A DNA stretch of 21,463 bases. It comes from a virus. The DNA is taken from positions 10,974-32,436 of the IMG/VR virus record IMGVR_UViG_3300030098_000495; one strand, written 5' to 3'. How positions within the stretch are numbered: position 1 is the first letter of the stretch; the number at the start of each line of letters is the position of its first letter. This document shows, piece by piece, positions 14,646 through 21,098 of the stretch. Below the pieces are notes generated by a model that was given only the letters and a program-made list of their open reading frames with translations, was not told the origin of the DNA and ran no database searches. The position numbers and the translations under genes are program-made.

Positions 14646-15683
14646 ATGAAAGGAAAATGGTATAATATTCAAAATAAAGTAGAAGGAAAATCTACTGATA
14701 TATATATCTTTGATGAGATAGGTACTTATGGAGTAACAGCACAAGAATTTATTAATGACATTAAAGAATTAAAAGGAACGCCAATTAACTTACGTATCAA
14801 CAGTTTAGGTGGTGATGTGTTTGATGGTATGGCAATGTATAATGTAATCAAAAGGAGAGAGGCTAAGACTACTGTTTATATTGAGGGGATTGCTGCAAGT
14901 ATTGCTACAATTATTGCTCTTGGTGCAGATGAGGTTATTATGGCTGAAAATTCTTTGTTTATGATTCATAACGCTTGGGGAGGTACTATGGGTGAAGCAA
15001 AAGACATGAGAAAGGTTGCTGAAACTTTAGATAAAATCTCAGGTGAACTGACAGACATTTATAGAAAAAAGACTGGATTATCTTACGAGGCTTTGCAAGA
15101 AATGATGGATGAAGAAACTTGGTTAAATGCTGAAGAAGCATACGAACTAGGTTTTGTTGATGTTATTTCTGACTCTATAAAAGTGGCTGCAAAGTATGAT
15201 GTTTCTAAATTCAAAAACATCACAGAAGAAGAAATACAGAATAAATTAAATATTAACATAAAAAACAGAAAAATGACTAATGAGTTAAAAGAATGGTTTA
15301 ACAACAAAGTTGAAGAGATTGTTGCTGCTGTAAAAGGTGATGTAAAAGTTTCAGAAGATGTTGTTGAAGAAACAACTGTTAATGTAACATTGGGTGATAA
15401 AGAAGATATAATGAATAAAATATCAGAATTTGAAACTAATAACATTGAGTTGAAAAACAAGATTTCTTCATTAGAAGAAGAGTTAGCAAATGCTAAAGGC
15501 ACTAACTTAACTTTAACTGAAGAAGTAGAGGCGTTAAACGCTAAAATTAACAAAGCAGATGCTAAAGGTACTGACATCAAAACTGAAGCAGACCCTGCAG
15601 TAGTTGAAAACAAGAAAGAAGATGCTAATGCAGATTTTTACAATGCAATGGCAGAAAGAATCAGAAATAAATTTAATAACTAA
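14646..15683 (+). CDS. ClpP-type prohead protease fused to a C-terminal scaffold domain
   Basis: A 345-residue protein. Residues about 15-185 form a ClpP-like serine protease: INSLGGDVFDGMAMYNVI (51-68), the nucleophile in GIAAS (Ser85), and MIHNAWGG with His108. An acidic residue at the third-triad position lies in MMDEETWL (Asp155/Glu157 region), followed by EEAYELGFVD. The protease would cleave scaffold or capsid during maturation. Residues about 210-345 are Glu/Lys/Asn-rich with heptad-like coiled coil (ISEFETNNIELKNKISSLEE, then VEALNAKINKA) and fit a scaffold. The capsid protein next door has no visible N-terminal scaffold arm, consistent with the scaffold being here. An internal start at 15273 may yield scaffold alone. 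The domain order is well supported; the exact cleavage targets are unknown. Confidence 0.9.
   Translation: MKGKWYNIQNKVEGKSTDIYIFDEIGTYGVTAQEFINDIKELKGTPINLRINSLGGDVFDGMAMYNVIKRREAKTTVYIEGIAASIATIIALGADEVIMAENSLFMIHNAWGGTMGEAKDMRKVAETLDKISGELTDIYRKKTGLSYEALQEMMDEETWLNAEEAYELGFVDVISDSIKVAAKYDVSKFKNITEEEIQNKLNINIKNRKMTNELKEWFNNKVEEIVAAVKGDVKVSEDVVEETTVNVTLGDKEDIMNKISEFETNNIELKNKISSLEEELANAKGTNLTLTEEVEALNAKINKADAKGTDIKTEADPAVVENKKEDANADFYNAMAERIRNKFNN
15273..15683 (+). CDS. Possible internally started scaffold protein (136 residues)
   Basis: Codon 210 of the protease gene is ATG, in frame, exactly where the protease domain ends and the scaffold begins. It is preceded by an A-rich stretch (ACATAAAAAACAGAAAA) like those before other start codons here. 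This would give a separate scaffold of 136 residues from the same gene. The parallel is the lambda C/Nu3 pair, which is established for that phage. In this window it is inference from position, start context and domain boundary. Met alone is not proof. Confidence 0.35.
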   Translation: MTNELKEWFNNKVEEIVAAVKGDVKVSEDVVEETTVNVTLGDKEDIMNKISEFETNNIELKNKISSLEEELANAKGTNLTLTEEVEALNAKINKADAKGTDIKTEADPAVVENKKEDANADFYNAMAERIRNKFNN

Positions 15684-15689
15684 AAAATA
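15673..15689 (+). promoter_or_regulatory. 17-bp upstream element, copy 1 (before the capsid gene)
   Basis: TTAATAACTAAAAAATA spans the last codons and stop of the protease gene. It ends 8 nt before the capsid ATG. The other identical copies are at 16761-16777 and 17376-17392. Confidence 0.5.
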
Positions 15690-15697
15690 GAAATAAA

Positions 15698-16705
15698 ATG
15701 GCAAACGTAGCAAATAAAGGAACTTTCGCAACATACAATGGTGCGAGTCTAAATGAGATGTTCTATGAGCCAGTATTTAAAAGTGATGACATTATGCGTA
15801 ACTATAGAGTTATACCTAATGTAAAACATAAAATGAATGTTTACACTTCTGCTGCTCTAACAAAAATAGTACAAAAATACACTACTTGTTCTGCAACTAG
15901 TGGTAGTACACAATTTAATATTGAAAATAAAACAATTACTGCTGGTAGAATGAGAGTTGCTCTTGAGCAATGTCAATCTGAGTTTGAAAACACTTACATT
16001 GAAGAATTATACAGAAGTGGTGTTGATGTGTTTAACCTTGAAGGAACTGTAGTTGCAGATGCGATTGTAAATCGTGCTGTAAAAGGTATTGGTTCTGATG
16101 TAGTAAGATTAGCATGGGGTGGAGATGGTGCAACTGGTAACTACGACCAAATGTCTGGATGGATGAAATTAATGGGAGATGATGCAACTGTATTGGGAGC
16201 AAGAACTGAATTAAGTGCAGTAGCGCCTACAGCACCTACAGCAGCAGAATCTCTTAGTTTATTAAGAACTATGTATGACTCTGCACCAGCAGCATTACAA
16301 CAAGTTCCTGCAGCAGACAAGAAAATCTTTGTATCTCCTAAGACTTACAATGCTTACTTAACAAACTTAGAAGGTACTTCTGCAGATTTAGCAATTACTA
16401 ACCAACAAGATGGTGTATTAGTTGTTAAGTTTAGAGGTGTTGAATTAGTGCCTATGTATGAGTGGGATACTATTTTAGCAGATACTGATCCAGCAATGTT
16501 CTTAAGAGGTGGTGTTAATGGAACGGAAGGTGCTTGTTACTGTGCAGTAGATAACCTAATTATAGGCTCTGATGTAACAGATCCAGAAGGTTCTTTTAAA
16601 GTATTTTATGATGATTTAGAAGAGAAAATGTTCTTCAGAGGATACTTCAAGTTAGGAGTACAATTCTTGTACCCTTCGCTTGTACAATGGGGAATTTTCT
16701 ACTAA
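15698..16705 (+). CDS. Major capsid protein (HK97-type fold)
   Basis: A 335-residue capsid shell protein. It follows the protease/scaffold gene, the standard order. Its C-terminal part shows signatures I know from Bacteroidota phage capsid proteins: CYCAVDNLIIGSDVTDPEGS (281-300), then FKVFYDDLEEKMFFRGYFKL (301-320), then GVQFLYPSLVQWG. The middle has ADKKIFVSPKTYNAYLTNL (about 206-224) and an aromatic, acidic loop VPMYEWDTIL, consistent with the P and A domains of the fold. There is no clear N-terminal delta or scaffold arm, in line with the scaffold being fused to the protease. The 17-bp element precedes the start, fitting the high expression this gene needs. Confidence 0.88.
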   Translation: MANVANKGTFATYNGASLNEMFYEPVFKSDDIMRNYRVIPNVKHKMNVYTSAALTKIVQKYTTCSATSGSTQFNIENKTITAGRMRVALEQCQSEFENTYIEELYRSGVDVFNLEGTVVADAIVNRAVKGIGSDVVRLAWGGDGATGNYDQMSGWMKLMGDDATVLGARTELSAVAPTAPTAAESLSLLRTMYDSAPAALQQVPAADKKIFVSPKTYNAYLTNLEGTSADLAITNQQDGVLVVKFRGVELVPMYEWDTILADTDPAMFLRGGVNGTEGACYCAVDNLIIGSDVTDPEGSFKVFYDDLEEKMFFRGYFKLGVQFLYPSLVQWGIFY

Positions 16706-16721
16706 ACAATAATGTAATAAT

Positions 16722-16749
16722 AGAGGGAAGGTGTTAAAACCTTCTCTCT
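16722..16749 (+). terminator. Terminator-like hairpin after the capsid gene
   Basis: AGAGGGAAGGT (16722-16732) pairs with ACCTTCTCTCT (16739-16749): eleven pairs with one G-U wobble, and a 6-nt loop (16733-16738). A T-rich stretch with interspersed A and C follows, without an uninterrupted U-tract. This is the only GC-containing strong stem I saw between head and tail genes. It could partly end transcription after the capsid gene or protect the 3' end of a capsid mRNA. Confidence 0.6.
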
Positions 16750-16760
16750 TATTTACTTCT

Positions 16761-16777
16761 TTAATAACTAAAAAATA
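16761..16777 (+). promoter_or_regulatory. 17-bp upstream element, copy 2 (before the first tube gene)
   Basis: This copy of TTAATAACTAAAAAATA lies wholly in non-coding DNA, 56 bases after the capsid stop, and ends 8 nt before the ATG at 16786. It shares four further bases with copy 3. Confidence 0.5.
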
Positions 16778-16785
16778 ATAATGAC

Positions 16786-17379
16786 ATGGCAATAGATAAA
16801 GGAATCGCTATATTAAGTACCGATTTACAGCAGGTAGGAGGTATAAAACATATATTGTTAAGAAGTTGGGCGGCAGATGATGCTATTACTTATGATAGTA
16901 CAGACAATCATCTTATAACAAGTATTGTAGATACTGGTGGCTCAACTGCTGATTGGTATTTATATGAGTTCAAAGCACAAGAGGCTAACATGACTATTAA
17001 TGCTACAAAAGAAAATGGTTCTACTGCATTTGAGTGTGGGTTATCTTTTATGCTTCCAAAAATGGGTGATGCAAAGTTTACAGAAGTTCAAAATATGTTA
17101 ACTGATTGTATGATGGGTATAGCAGTTGATAATAATGGAACTGCTTTTGTATTAGGTGTTTCTGAAAAATATCAAAACACAAAAGTAGTAGAAAGAAGTC
17201 AGACTTTTTTAAGTGTTGCTTCTATAGAAGGGGGTACAGGTAGTGCTTATACTGACCAAAATGGTATAACAGTTAATTTAACTTGTAAACAATTTGAGTT
17301 ACCAAGAGAGTATTCTGGTACTATAAATTATTATACTGATGCAACGCCTTCTGCTTCATATAAAGCAACAACATCTTAA
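16786..17379 (+). CDS. Tail tube-like protein, first of a tandem pair
   Basis: A 197-residue, mostly beta-strand protein. GGI (18-20) is followed by a short strand ending in Arg-Ser-Trp. Then come LITSIVDTGGS (43-53), a mid-segment ECGLSFMLPKM (83-93), DNNGTAFVLG (115-124), and SIEGGTGSAYTDQNGITVNL (146-165) with a closing ELPREY. This set of motifs recurs in a tail protein of Bacteroidota phages located near the capsid gene. I take it as the tube building block. The start is ATG 16786; an ATG five bases earlier is in another frame and stops at once. The gene at 17400 is a clear paralogue. A phage head-decoration role cannot be excluded. Confidence 0.6.
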   Translation: MAIDKGIAILSTDLQQVGGIKHILLRSWAADDAITYDSTDNHLITSIVDTGGSTADWYLYEFKAQEANMTINATKENGSTAFECGLSFMLPKMGDAKFTEVQNMLTDCMMGIAVDNNGTAFVLGVSEKYQNTKVVERSQTFLSVASIEGGTGSAYTDQNGITVNLTCKQFELPREYSGTINYYTDATPSASYKATTS

Positions 17380-17392
17380 TAACTAAAAAATA
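17376..17392 (+). promoter_or_regulatory. 17-bp upstream element, copy 3 (before the second tube gene)
   Basis: Third identical copy of TTAATAACTAAAAAATA. It begins at the stop codon region of the first tube gene and ends 7 nt before the ATG at 17400. Confidence 0.5.
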
Positions 17393-17399
17393 ATAAAAA

Positions 17400-18020
17400 A
17401 TGGCAATAGCAAGTGGATTAACAACAACGTGTACTAACTTACAATCAAGTGGTGGTATTCAAACTGTATTTATAAGAGAGTGGAACTCTACAGGCTCTCC
17501 AGACCAAATTGCAACTTTAGGAACTGGTACTATAACTTCTATAGCAGATAGTGGTGGTACTAATTCTACTTGGGGTGTTTTTGAAACTAAACTAGAAACT
17601 CCTGTTTTAGCAATATCTGGAACTTCTGAAATGAATGTAAATACTTATGAGTGTAGTTTAACTTTTATGCTACCACAAATGGATTTAGCAAGAAGAAACA
17701 GTATTACTGATTTTCAAGGAAAATGTTTACAGGTGATGATGTTAGATACTAATGGTACTTATTTTGTTATGGGTATTAGTGGTACTTTGACAGGAGGAGA
17801 TGGTGGTTTAGACATCCCAGCATCATCACATATTGGAACTAGACCTCAGACGTTTGCAAGATTAGCAAGTGTAGAGGGTGGTACTGGAGCAGCGTTTTCT
17901 GACGAAAATGGATTAACAGTTACTTTGTCTTGTACTCAGTATGAGTTACCAAGAACTTATGTAGCAGCAGGTGCTGCAGTTTCAATTAGTGCTTCAGGCT
18001 TAGTAGCAACTGTATCTTAA
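17400..18020 (+). CDS. Tail tube-like protein, second of a tandem pair
   Basis: A 206-residue paralogue of the preceding protein. It shares the MAI start, GGI (18-20), ITSIADSGG (45-53), ECSLTFMLPQM (84-94), DTNGTYFVMG (116-125), SVEGGTGAAFSDENGLTVTL (157-176) and a closing YELPRTY. Differences include a Gly-rich loop (LTGGDGGLDIP, 130-140) and a short Ser/Ala-rich tail. Two paralogues side by side suggest duplication, with one forming the tube and the other a specialised ring, terminator or decoration. Alternatively, both build a mixed tube. The two start with the same 17-bp upstream element. Confidence is good for paralogy, moderate for the tube role. Confidence 0.6.
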   Translation: MAIASGLTTTCTNLQSSGGIQTVFIREWNSTGSPDQIATLGTGTITSIADSGGTNSTWGVFETKLETPVLAISGTSEMNVNTYECSLTFMLPQMDLARRNSITDFQGKCLQVMMLDTNGTYFVMGISGTLTGGDGGLDIPASSHIGTRPQTFARLASVEGGTGAAFSDENGLTVTLSCTQYELPRTYVAAGAAVSISASGLVATVS

Positions 18021-18035
18021 TAATTAAAGGTATAA

Positions 18036-18083
18036 TAATAGGTTGACTTTGTTCGTAAAAAGTTTTATAACATTATCCTATTA
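18036..18083 (+). promoter_or_regulatory. Sigma70-like hexamers inside a 7-bp inverted repeat
   Basis: TTGACT (18043-18048) and TATAAC (18066-18071) are separated by 17 bases, each one base from the standard bacterial -35 and -10 consensus. They are flanked by TAATAGG (18036-18042) and CCTATTA (18077-18083), arms 41 bp apart start to start. This is either an operator-flanked promoter or an RNA hairpin, since an inner TAAAA/TTTTA pair could also fold. It occupies the 80-base gap before the portal group. The hexamer pattern is unusual for a Bacteroidota host. Confidence 0.3.
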
Positions 18084-18100
18084 ATATCTTTTATTAAATT

Positions 18101-18379
18101 ATGTGTGGATGTTCAGAAAAAGAGATAAATTTAGATACTATTAAAATATATACATTTATGGGTACTTATAAAGCAAAATATAATTCAGGAGTTTCAGTAA
18201 AAAATGACGTTATAATTGAATGGGCAGTTGCTACTCAAGAAACTTTAGCATACGCTTATGAAGAGTTAGGAATGACTGATGTAATAGAAAAATTATCAAC
18301 TACAAAGACAAAAAATGAGCCAAAGAAAGCAGCCAAAAAGAAAAAGTCAGGTAAAGAATCTTCAGACTCAAAAGAGTAA
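18101..18379 (+). CDS. Small hypothetical protein with Cys-Gly-Cys start and Lys-rich tail
   Basis: A 92-residue protein I do not recognise. It begins MCGCSEKE. This is not a lipoprotein signal, because no hydrophobic stretch precedes the cysteine. The middle (about residues 12-55) shows strands and a helix (ATQETLAYAYEELGM), and the tail is basic (KKAAKKKKSGKES). It sits just before the portal gene, which it overlaps by 65 bases in the +1 frame, so the two are almost certainly translated from one message. Position suggests a head or neck accessory, but nothing proves it. The Cys pair might bind metal together with a partner. Confidence 0.6.
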   Translation: MCGCSEKEINLDTIKIYTFMGTYKAKYNSGVSVKNDVIIEWAVATQETLAYAYEELGMTDVIEKLSTTKTKNEPKKAAKKKKSGKESSDSKE

Positions 18380-19613
18380 TACTTTTGAATTTGGAGTTTT
18401 TAATTTAGCAATACCTGAGCATGTTGAAGAACCTCAAGACTTATCAAAAGTAAGGACTAAGTTTATTCCTTTTGGTACTAACAACTTATTTCCTCAATAT
18501 TTAGCAGAATTAAAAAGAAAGTCTAGTACACACAGAAGTGTGTTAGCACAAAAAGCAGTTTTTACAAGTGGAGCAAAATTTGTAACTAACAATGAAACTG
18601 TCAAAGAATTCATCAAAGATGTAAATGCTGATGGAGAGACATTAAGAGATATATTTAAAAAACTTGCTGATGACTATTACACTTTTGGTAATGCTTATTT
18701 AGAAGGAGTTTTATATGATGGCGGTGTTAATCTATACCATATAGATGCAACTACTGTTAGAATGTCTAAAAACAAAAAAGAGGTGTATGTACATCCAGAC
18801 TGGGCTAAGTACAACACTATGAAAGATAAACTTTCTATTATTCCTATTTACCCACAAGTTAAAGGTAGCAGGTTTGTAGTTCAATTTAAAGACTATGAGC
18901 CTACCTTTCAATTCTATGGATTACCAGACTACATTGCTGCTTTAGAGCATATTGCAGTAGATTATGAAATAGGAAAATGGAATCACACAAAATTTAAAAA
19001 TGGCTTTCAACCATCTGCTATTATTGAGATTAATGGCGATATGGGAGAAGAAGAGGCTAAGAAGTTAGTAAGAGAAGCACAAAAGAAATTTGTTGGAGAT
19101 GGTAATAATGGTAAGATTATGTTTATCGTTAAAAATGGAGATGCTTCACAGGCTAATGTTCAGATTATTAAAGACGACCAAGAAGGAAGTTGGATAGATT
19201 TACAACGAATAACTGACCAAAATATTGTAACTGCACATAGATGGCAGCCTTCATTAAGTGGTTTAGTTAGTTCTGGAAAAATGAACAACACAGGAAGTGA
19301 GATCAGAATTGCTTATGATTTAGCAATGACTACAGTAATTAAAGACACTTCTGATTTACTACTTAATGGATTAAGAACTATTTTATTTAAAGAAATGGGA
19401 TTCTTACCAGAAGAACTTTTAATACATTATGAGCCGCCTATTAGTTTTGCTACTCAGATAGACCCTAAAGAAATTCTAACTATAAATGAACAAAGAAAAA
19501 TGTTAGATGAAGATTTACCAATGCTAGAAGAGGGTGATATGTTTATAACAGATAGAGAGCAGATTATTGTAACAAGACAAAATGAATCACGAGAAACTGA
19601 AACAAACGAATAA
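18315..19613 (+). CDS. Portal protein
   Basis: A 432-residue portal, the ring through which DNA enters and leaves the head and on which terminase docks. The N-terminal segment KFIPFGTNNLFPQYLAELKR (49-68) followed by STHRSVLAQKAVFTSG is the start pattern of portals in Bacteroidota phages. Also visible are YYTFGNAYLEGVLYDGG (about 121-137), a Gly-rich FVGDGNNGKIMFIVKNG segment, and WQPSLSGLVSS at the clip/stem part. The length is normal for this family. The start is ATG 18315, inside the previous gene; there is no good later ATG before the conserved part. The first 20 residues are Lys/Gln-rich. It lies well downstream of TerL and after the capsid and tube genes, which is not the usual order. 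Confidence 0.88.
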   Translation: MSQRKQPKRKSQVKNLQTQKSNTFEFGVFNLAIPEHVEEPQDLSKVRTKFIPFGTNNLFPQYLAELKRKSSTHRSVLAQKAVFTSGAKFVTNNETVKEFIKDVNADGETLRDIFKKLADDYYTFGNAYLEGVLYDGGVNLYHIDATTVRMSKNKKEVYVHPDWAKYNTMKDKLSIIPIYPQVKGSRFVVQFKDYEPTFQFYGLPDYIAALEHIAVDYEIGKWNHTKFKNGFQPSAIIEINGDMGEEEAKKLVREAQKKFVGDGNNGKIMFIVKNGDASQANVQIIKDDQEGSWIDLQRITDQNIVTAHRWQPSLSGLVSSGKMNNTGSEIRIAYDLAMTTVIKDTSDLLLNGLRTILFKEMGFLPEELLIHYEPPISFATQIDPKEILTINEQRKMLDEDLPMLEEGDMFITDREQIIVTRQNESRETETNE

Positions 19614-19615
19614 CT

Positions 19616-20200
19616 ATGGCTAACGTAAACCAATATAACCCTTTAGTAACTGCAGCAGAAGTAATTAGCAATAGTTTTACAAATGCCAATACAGATACTG
19701 CTTTAATTTCTAATAATACTATTTTACTTGCAGAGTTAGCACATTTAAAAGAAGCAATAGGAAAAAAGTTTTACGAAGAAATAAAAACACAACATCATGC
19801 TGGTTCATTAACTACTGCAAATCAAACTTTGATGGATGATTTTTTAACTAGGTGTTTGTGTTGGTTTGTTAGATTTGAAGTAATAAATGAAGTTCAAAGT
19901 AACAGCAGTAGTATGGGGATTGTTCACAATGTAGATGAGTTTTCTACTATTGTTGATCCTGCAGAGTTAAATGCTTATAAGCAAGATACATATAGAAAGG
20001 CAGAAATATATTTAAAAGATATGTTAGACTACATGAATGATGATGATCAATCAGGTCAATATCCTACTTATGAGTCTAACAAGCCTTGTAATAATAATGT
20101 TTATAAAAATCATGGTATAATAATGTATGACAGTATATATTCAAGACCTACTAGAAACTATGGTAGTTGGAAAGATTACTGTCCTTGTGATGACTGTTAA
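19616..20200 (+). CDS. Head-tail connector-like protein
   Basis: A 194-residue, mostly helical protein. The opening YNPLVTAAEVISNSFTNANT (7-26) and the later pattern of paired helices with FVRFEVINEVQSNSSSMGIV (84-103), then VDEFSTIVDPAEL, resemble the small helical connector proteins that follow the portal in Bacteroidota phages. They seal the portal ring and accept the tail. The C-terminus is Asn/Tyr-rich and ends CPCDDC, which is unusual. It starts two bases after the portal stop and is followed by the fibre-like gene after 11 bases. Connector function is by position and pattern, not by any catalytic motif. Confidence 0.6.
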   Translation: MANVNQYNPLVTAAEVISNSFTNANTDTALISNNTILLAELAHLKEAIGKKFYEEIKTQHHAGSLTTANQTLMDDFLTRCLCWFVRFEVINEVQSNSSSMGIVHNVDEFSTIVDPAELNAYKQDTYRKAEIYLKDMLDYMNDDDQSGQYPTYESNKPCNNNVYKNHGIIMYDSIYSRPTRNYGSWKDYCPCDDC

Positions 20201-20211
20201 AAAATAGATAA

Positions 20212-20850
20212 ATGGCTTCAAACGAACATAAAAACTTAAATGACGCAAATAGACATAACCCAAAAGGATTTGAGATTGCTACCAATAATACTGTTTTATG
20301 CAAGGGTATAGGTAGTTCTGCTACTTTAACTGATGGTAATTTAGCATGGAAATCTAAATCATTGATGGGAACTACTAATTATAAAATGCAAGGATTTTTA
20401 ACTGGTGCTACAAATTATACTTATGGAGAGGATATTGCAGATACTAAATCTCCTTTTGAAATGGCTGTAAACTTTGGCTCTGCAACAGTTGCAGGAACAA
20501 CTTTGACAGTAACAAATGCATTTAGAATAGGTCAAGGTTGTGTAATTCCAGAAAATTGTAATGTTAGTTCTATTTTTGGTTGGATGACTTCTAATGGTAC
20601 AAACACTATAACACTTGCAATGTGTAAGATAACACCAACAGCAAATAATTCTTCAAACCTTCAACCTGTAGTAATTGATGAAATTGAATTAACTGGTCTT
20701 AACAGTAACAATAAAATGATTACTATAAATGAAACAACCATAACTACTGCGTCATTATCTGCAGGAGATATTATCTTTCCAATGGTAAAAGAGTCAAGTG
20801 CAGGTTCTACAATCTACTTTAATGTCAATGTTCAAACAACATCTTTCTAA
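20212..20850 (+). CDS. Virion fibre-like or decoration protein
   Basis: A 212-residue protein with an N-terminal segment NEHKNLNDANRHNPKGFEIA (4-23) followed by a strand and NLAWK. This is the start style of Bacteroidota phage virion proteins whose N-terminus docks onto the particle. The remainder is Thr/Asn/Ser-rich beta structure with repeated Asn-Thr-Ile-Thr-type strands (for example SNGTNTITLAMCKITP). There is a small-residue C-terminus and no coiled coil. The N-terminal part resembles that of the gene at 9829. A short upstream TAAAAAATA core precedes the ATG. The next gene starts on its last stop base. Its exact site on the particle is unknown. Confidence 0.55.
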   Translation: MASNEHKNLNDANRHNPKGFEIATNNTVLCKGIGSSATLTDGNLAWKSKSLMGTTNYKMQGFLTGATNYTYGEDIADTKSPFEMAVNFGSATVAGTTLTVTNAFRIGQGCVIPENCNVSSIFGWMTSNGTNTITLAMCKITPTANNSSNLQPVVIDEIELTGLNSNNKMITINETTITTASLSAGDIIFPMVKESSAGSTIYFNVNVQTTSF

Positions 20851-21083
20851 TGACAACTAAGGAGGAAATAATAGCAATGAAAAAAGATATAACTTCTATA
20901 AACAAAAAAATAGACAGCATAGATGAAAAATTAGATATGCTAACAGATAAATTACTAAATCCTGATAATGGTGTTACTGCTAGGGTTAACAGAAATACAA
21001 TGATGAGAAAAAATTTAGTAAAGGCAATGTGGGTAATATATACTATTACTCTAGGAGCAATAATAAAAATATTTACAGAATAA
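20850..21083 (+). CDS. Coiled-coil and membrane-anchored protein, holin-accessory-like
   Basis: A 77-residue protein. Residues 1-38 form an amphipathic coiled coil (Ile/Leu heptads in ITSINKKIDSIDEKLDMLTD). A short linker (NPDNGVTARVNRNTMMRKN) and one hydrophobic segment (about 57-73, LVKAMWVIYTITLGAII) follow. It ends with Lys and a short tail. This layout is like XhlA-type lysis accessory proteins, and holin-like proteins are often near the end of the structural block. The first ATG (20850) overlaps the previous stop. A second in-frame ATG at codon 10 has a perfect AAGGAGG upstream, so two forms may be made. No endolysin is present in the window to confirm the lysis link. A virion-associated coiled coil is the alternative. 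Confidence 0.5.
   Translation: MTTKEEIIAMKKDITSINKKIDSIDEKLDMLTDKLLNPDNGVTARVNRNTMMRKNLVKAMWVIYTITLGAIIKIFTE
20859..20865 (+). promoter_or_regulatory. Perfect Shine-Dalgarno-like AAGGAGG before an internal start
   Basis: AAGGAGG at 20859-20865 lies 11 nt before ATG 20877 (codon 10 of the coiled-coil membrane protein). No other start I checked in this window has so strong a match. It also encodes Lys-Glu in frame, so it could be chance. Confidence 0.35.
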
Positions 21084-21098
21084 TAAAAAAATAATAAT

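Noticed and set aside
14646-15272. Host ClpP protease gene acquired by the phage
   Set aside because: The domain is directly fused to a scaffold-like coiled coil and is followed by the capsid gene, which fits a prohead protease.
15083-15613. A 176-codon open frame on the - strand opposite the protease/scaffold gene
   Set aside because: It mirrors the low-complexity Glu/Lys/Asn-rich coding of the scaffold, reads as Ser/Leu/Val-rich noise, and has no start context or family pattern. All other genes are on the + strand.
18101-18124. Lipoprotein signal in MCGCSEKE
   Set aside because: A lipobox needs a hydrophobic segment before the cysteine; here the cysteine is the second residue.
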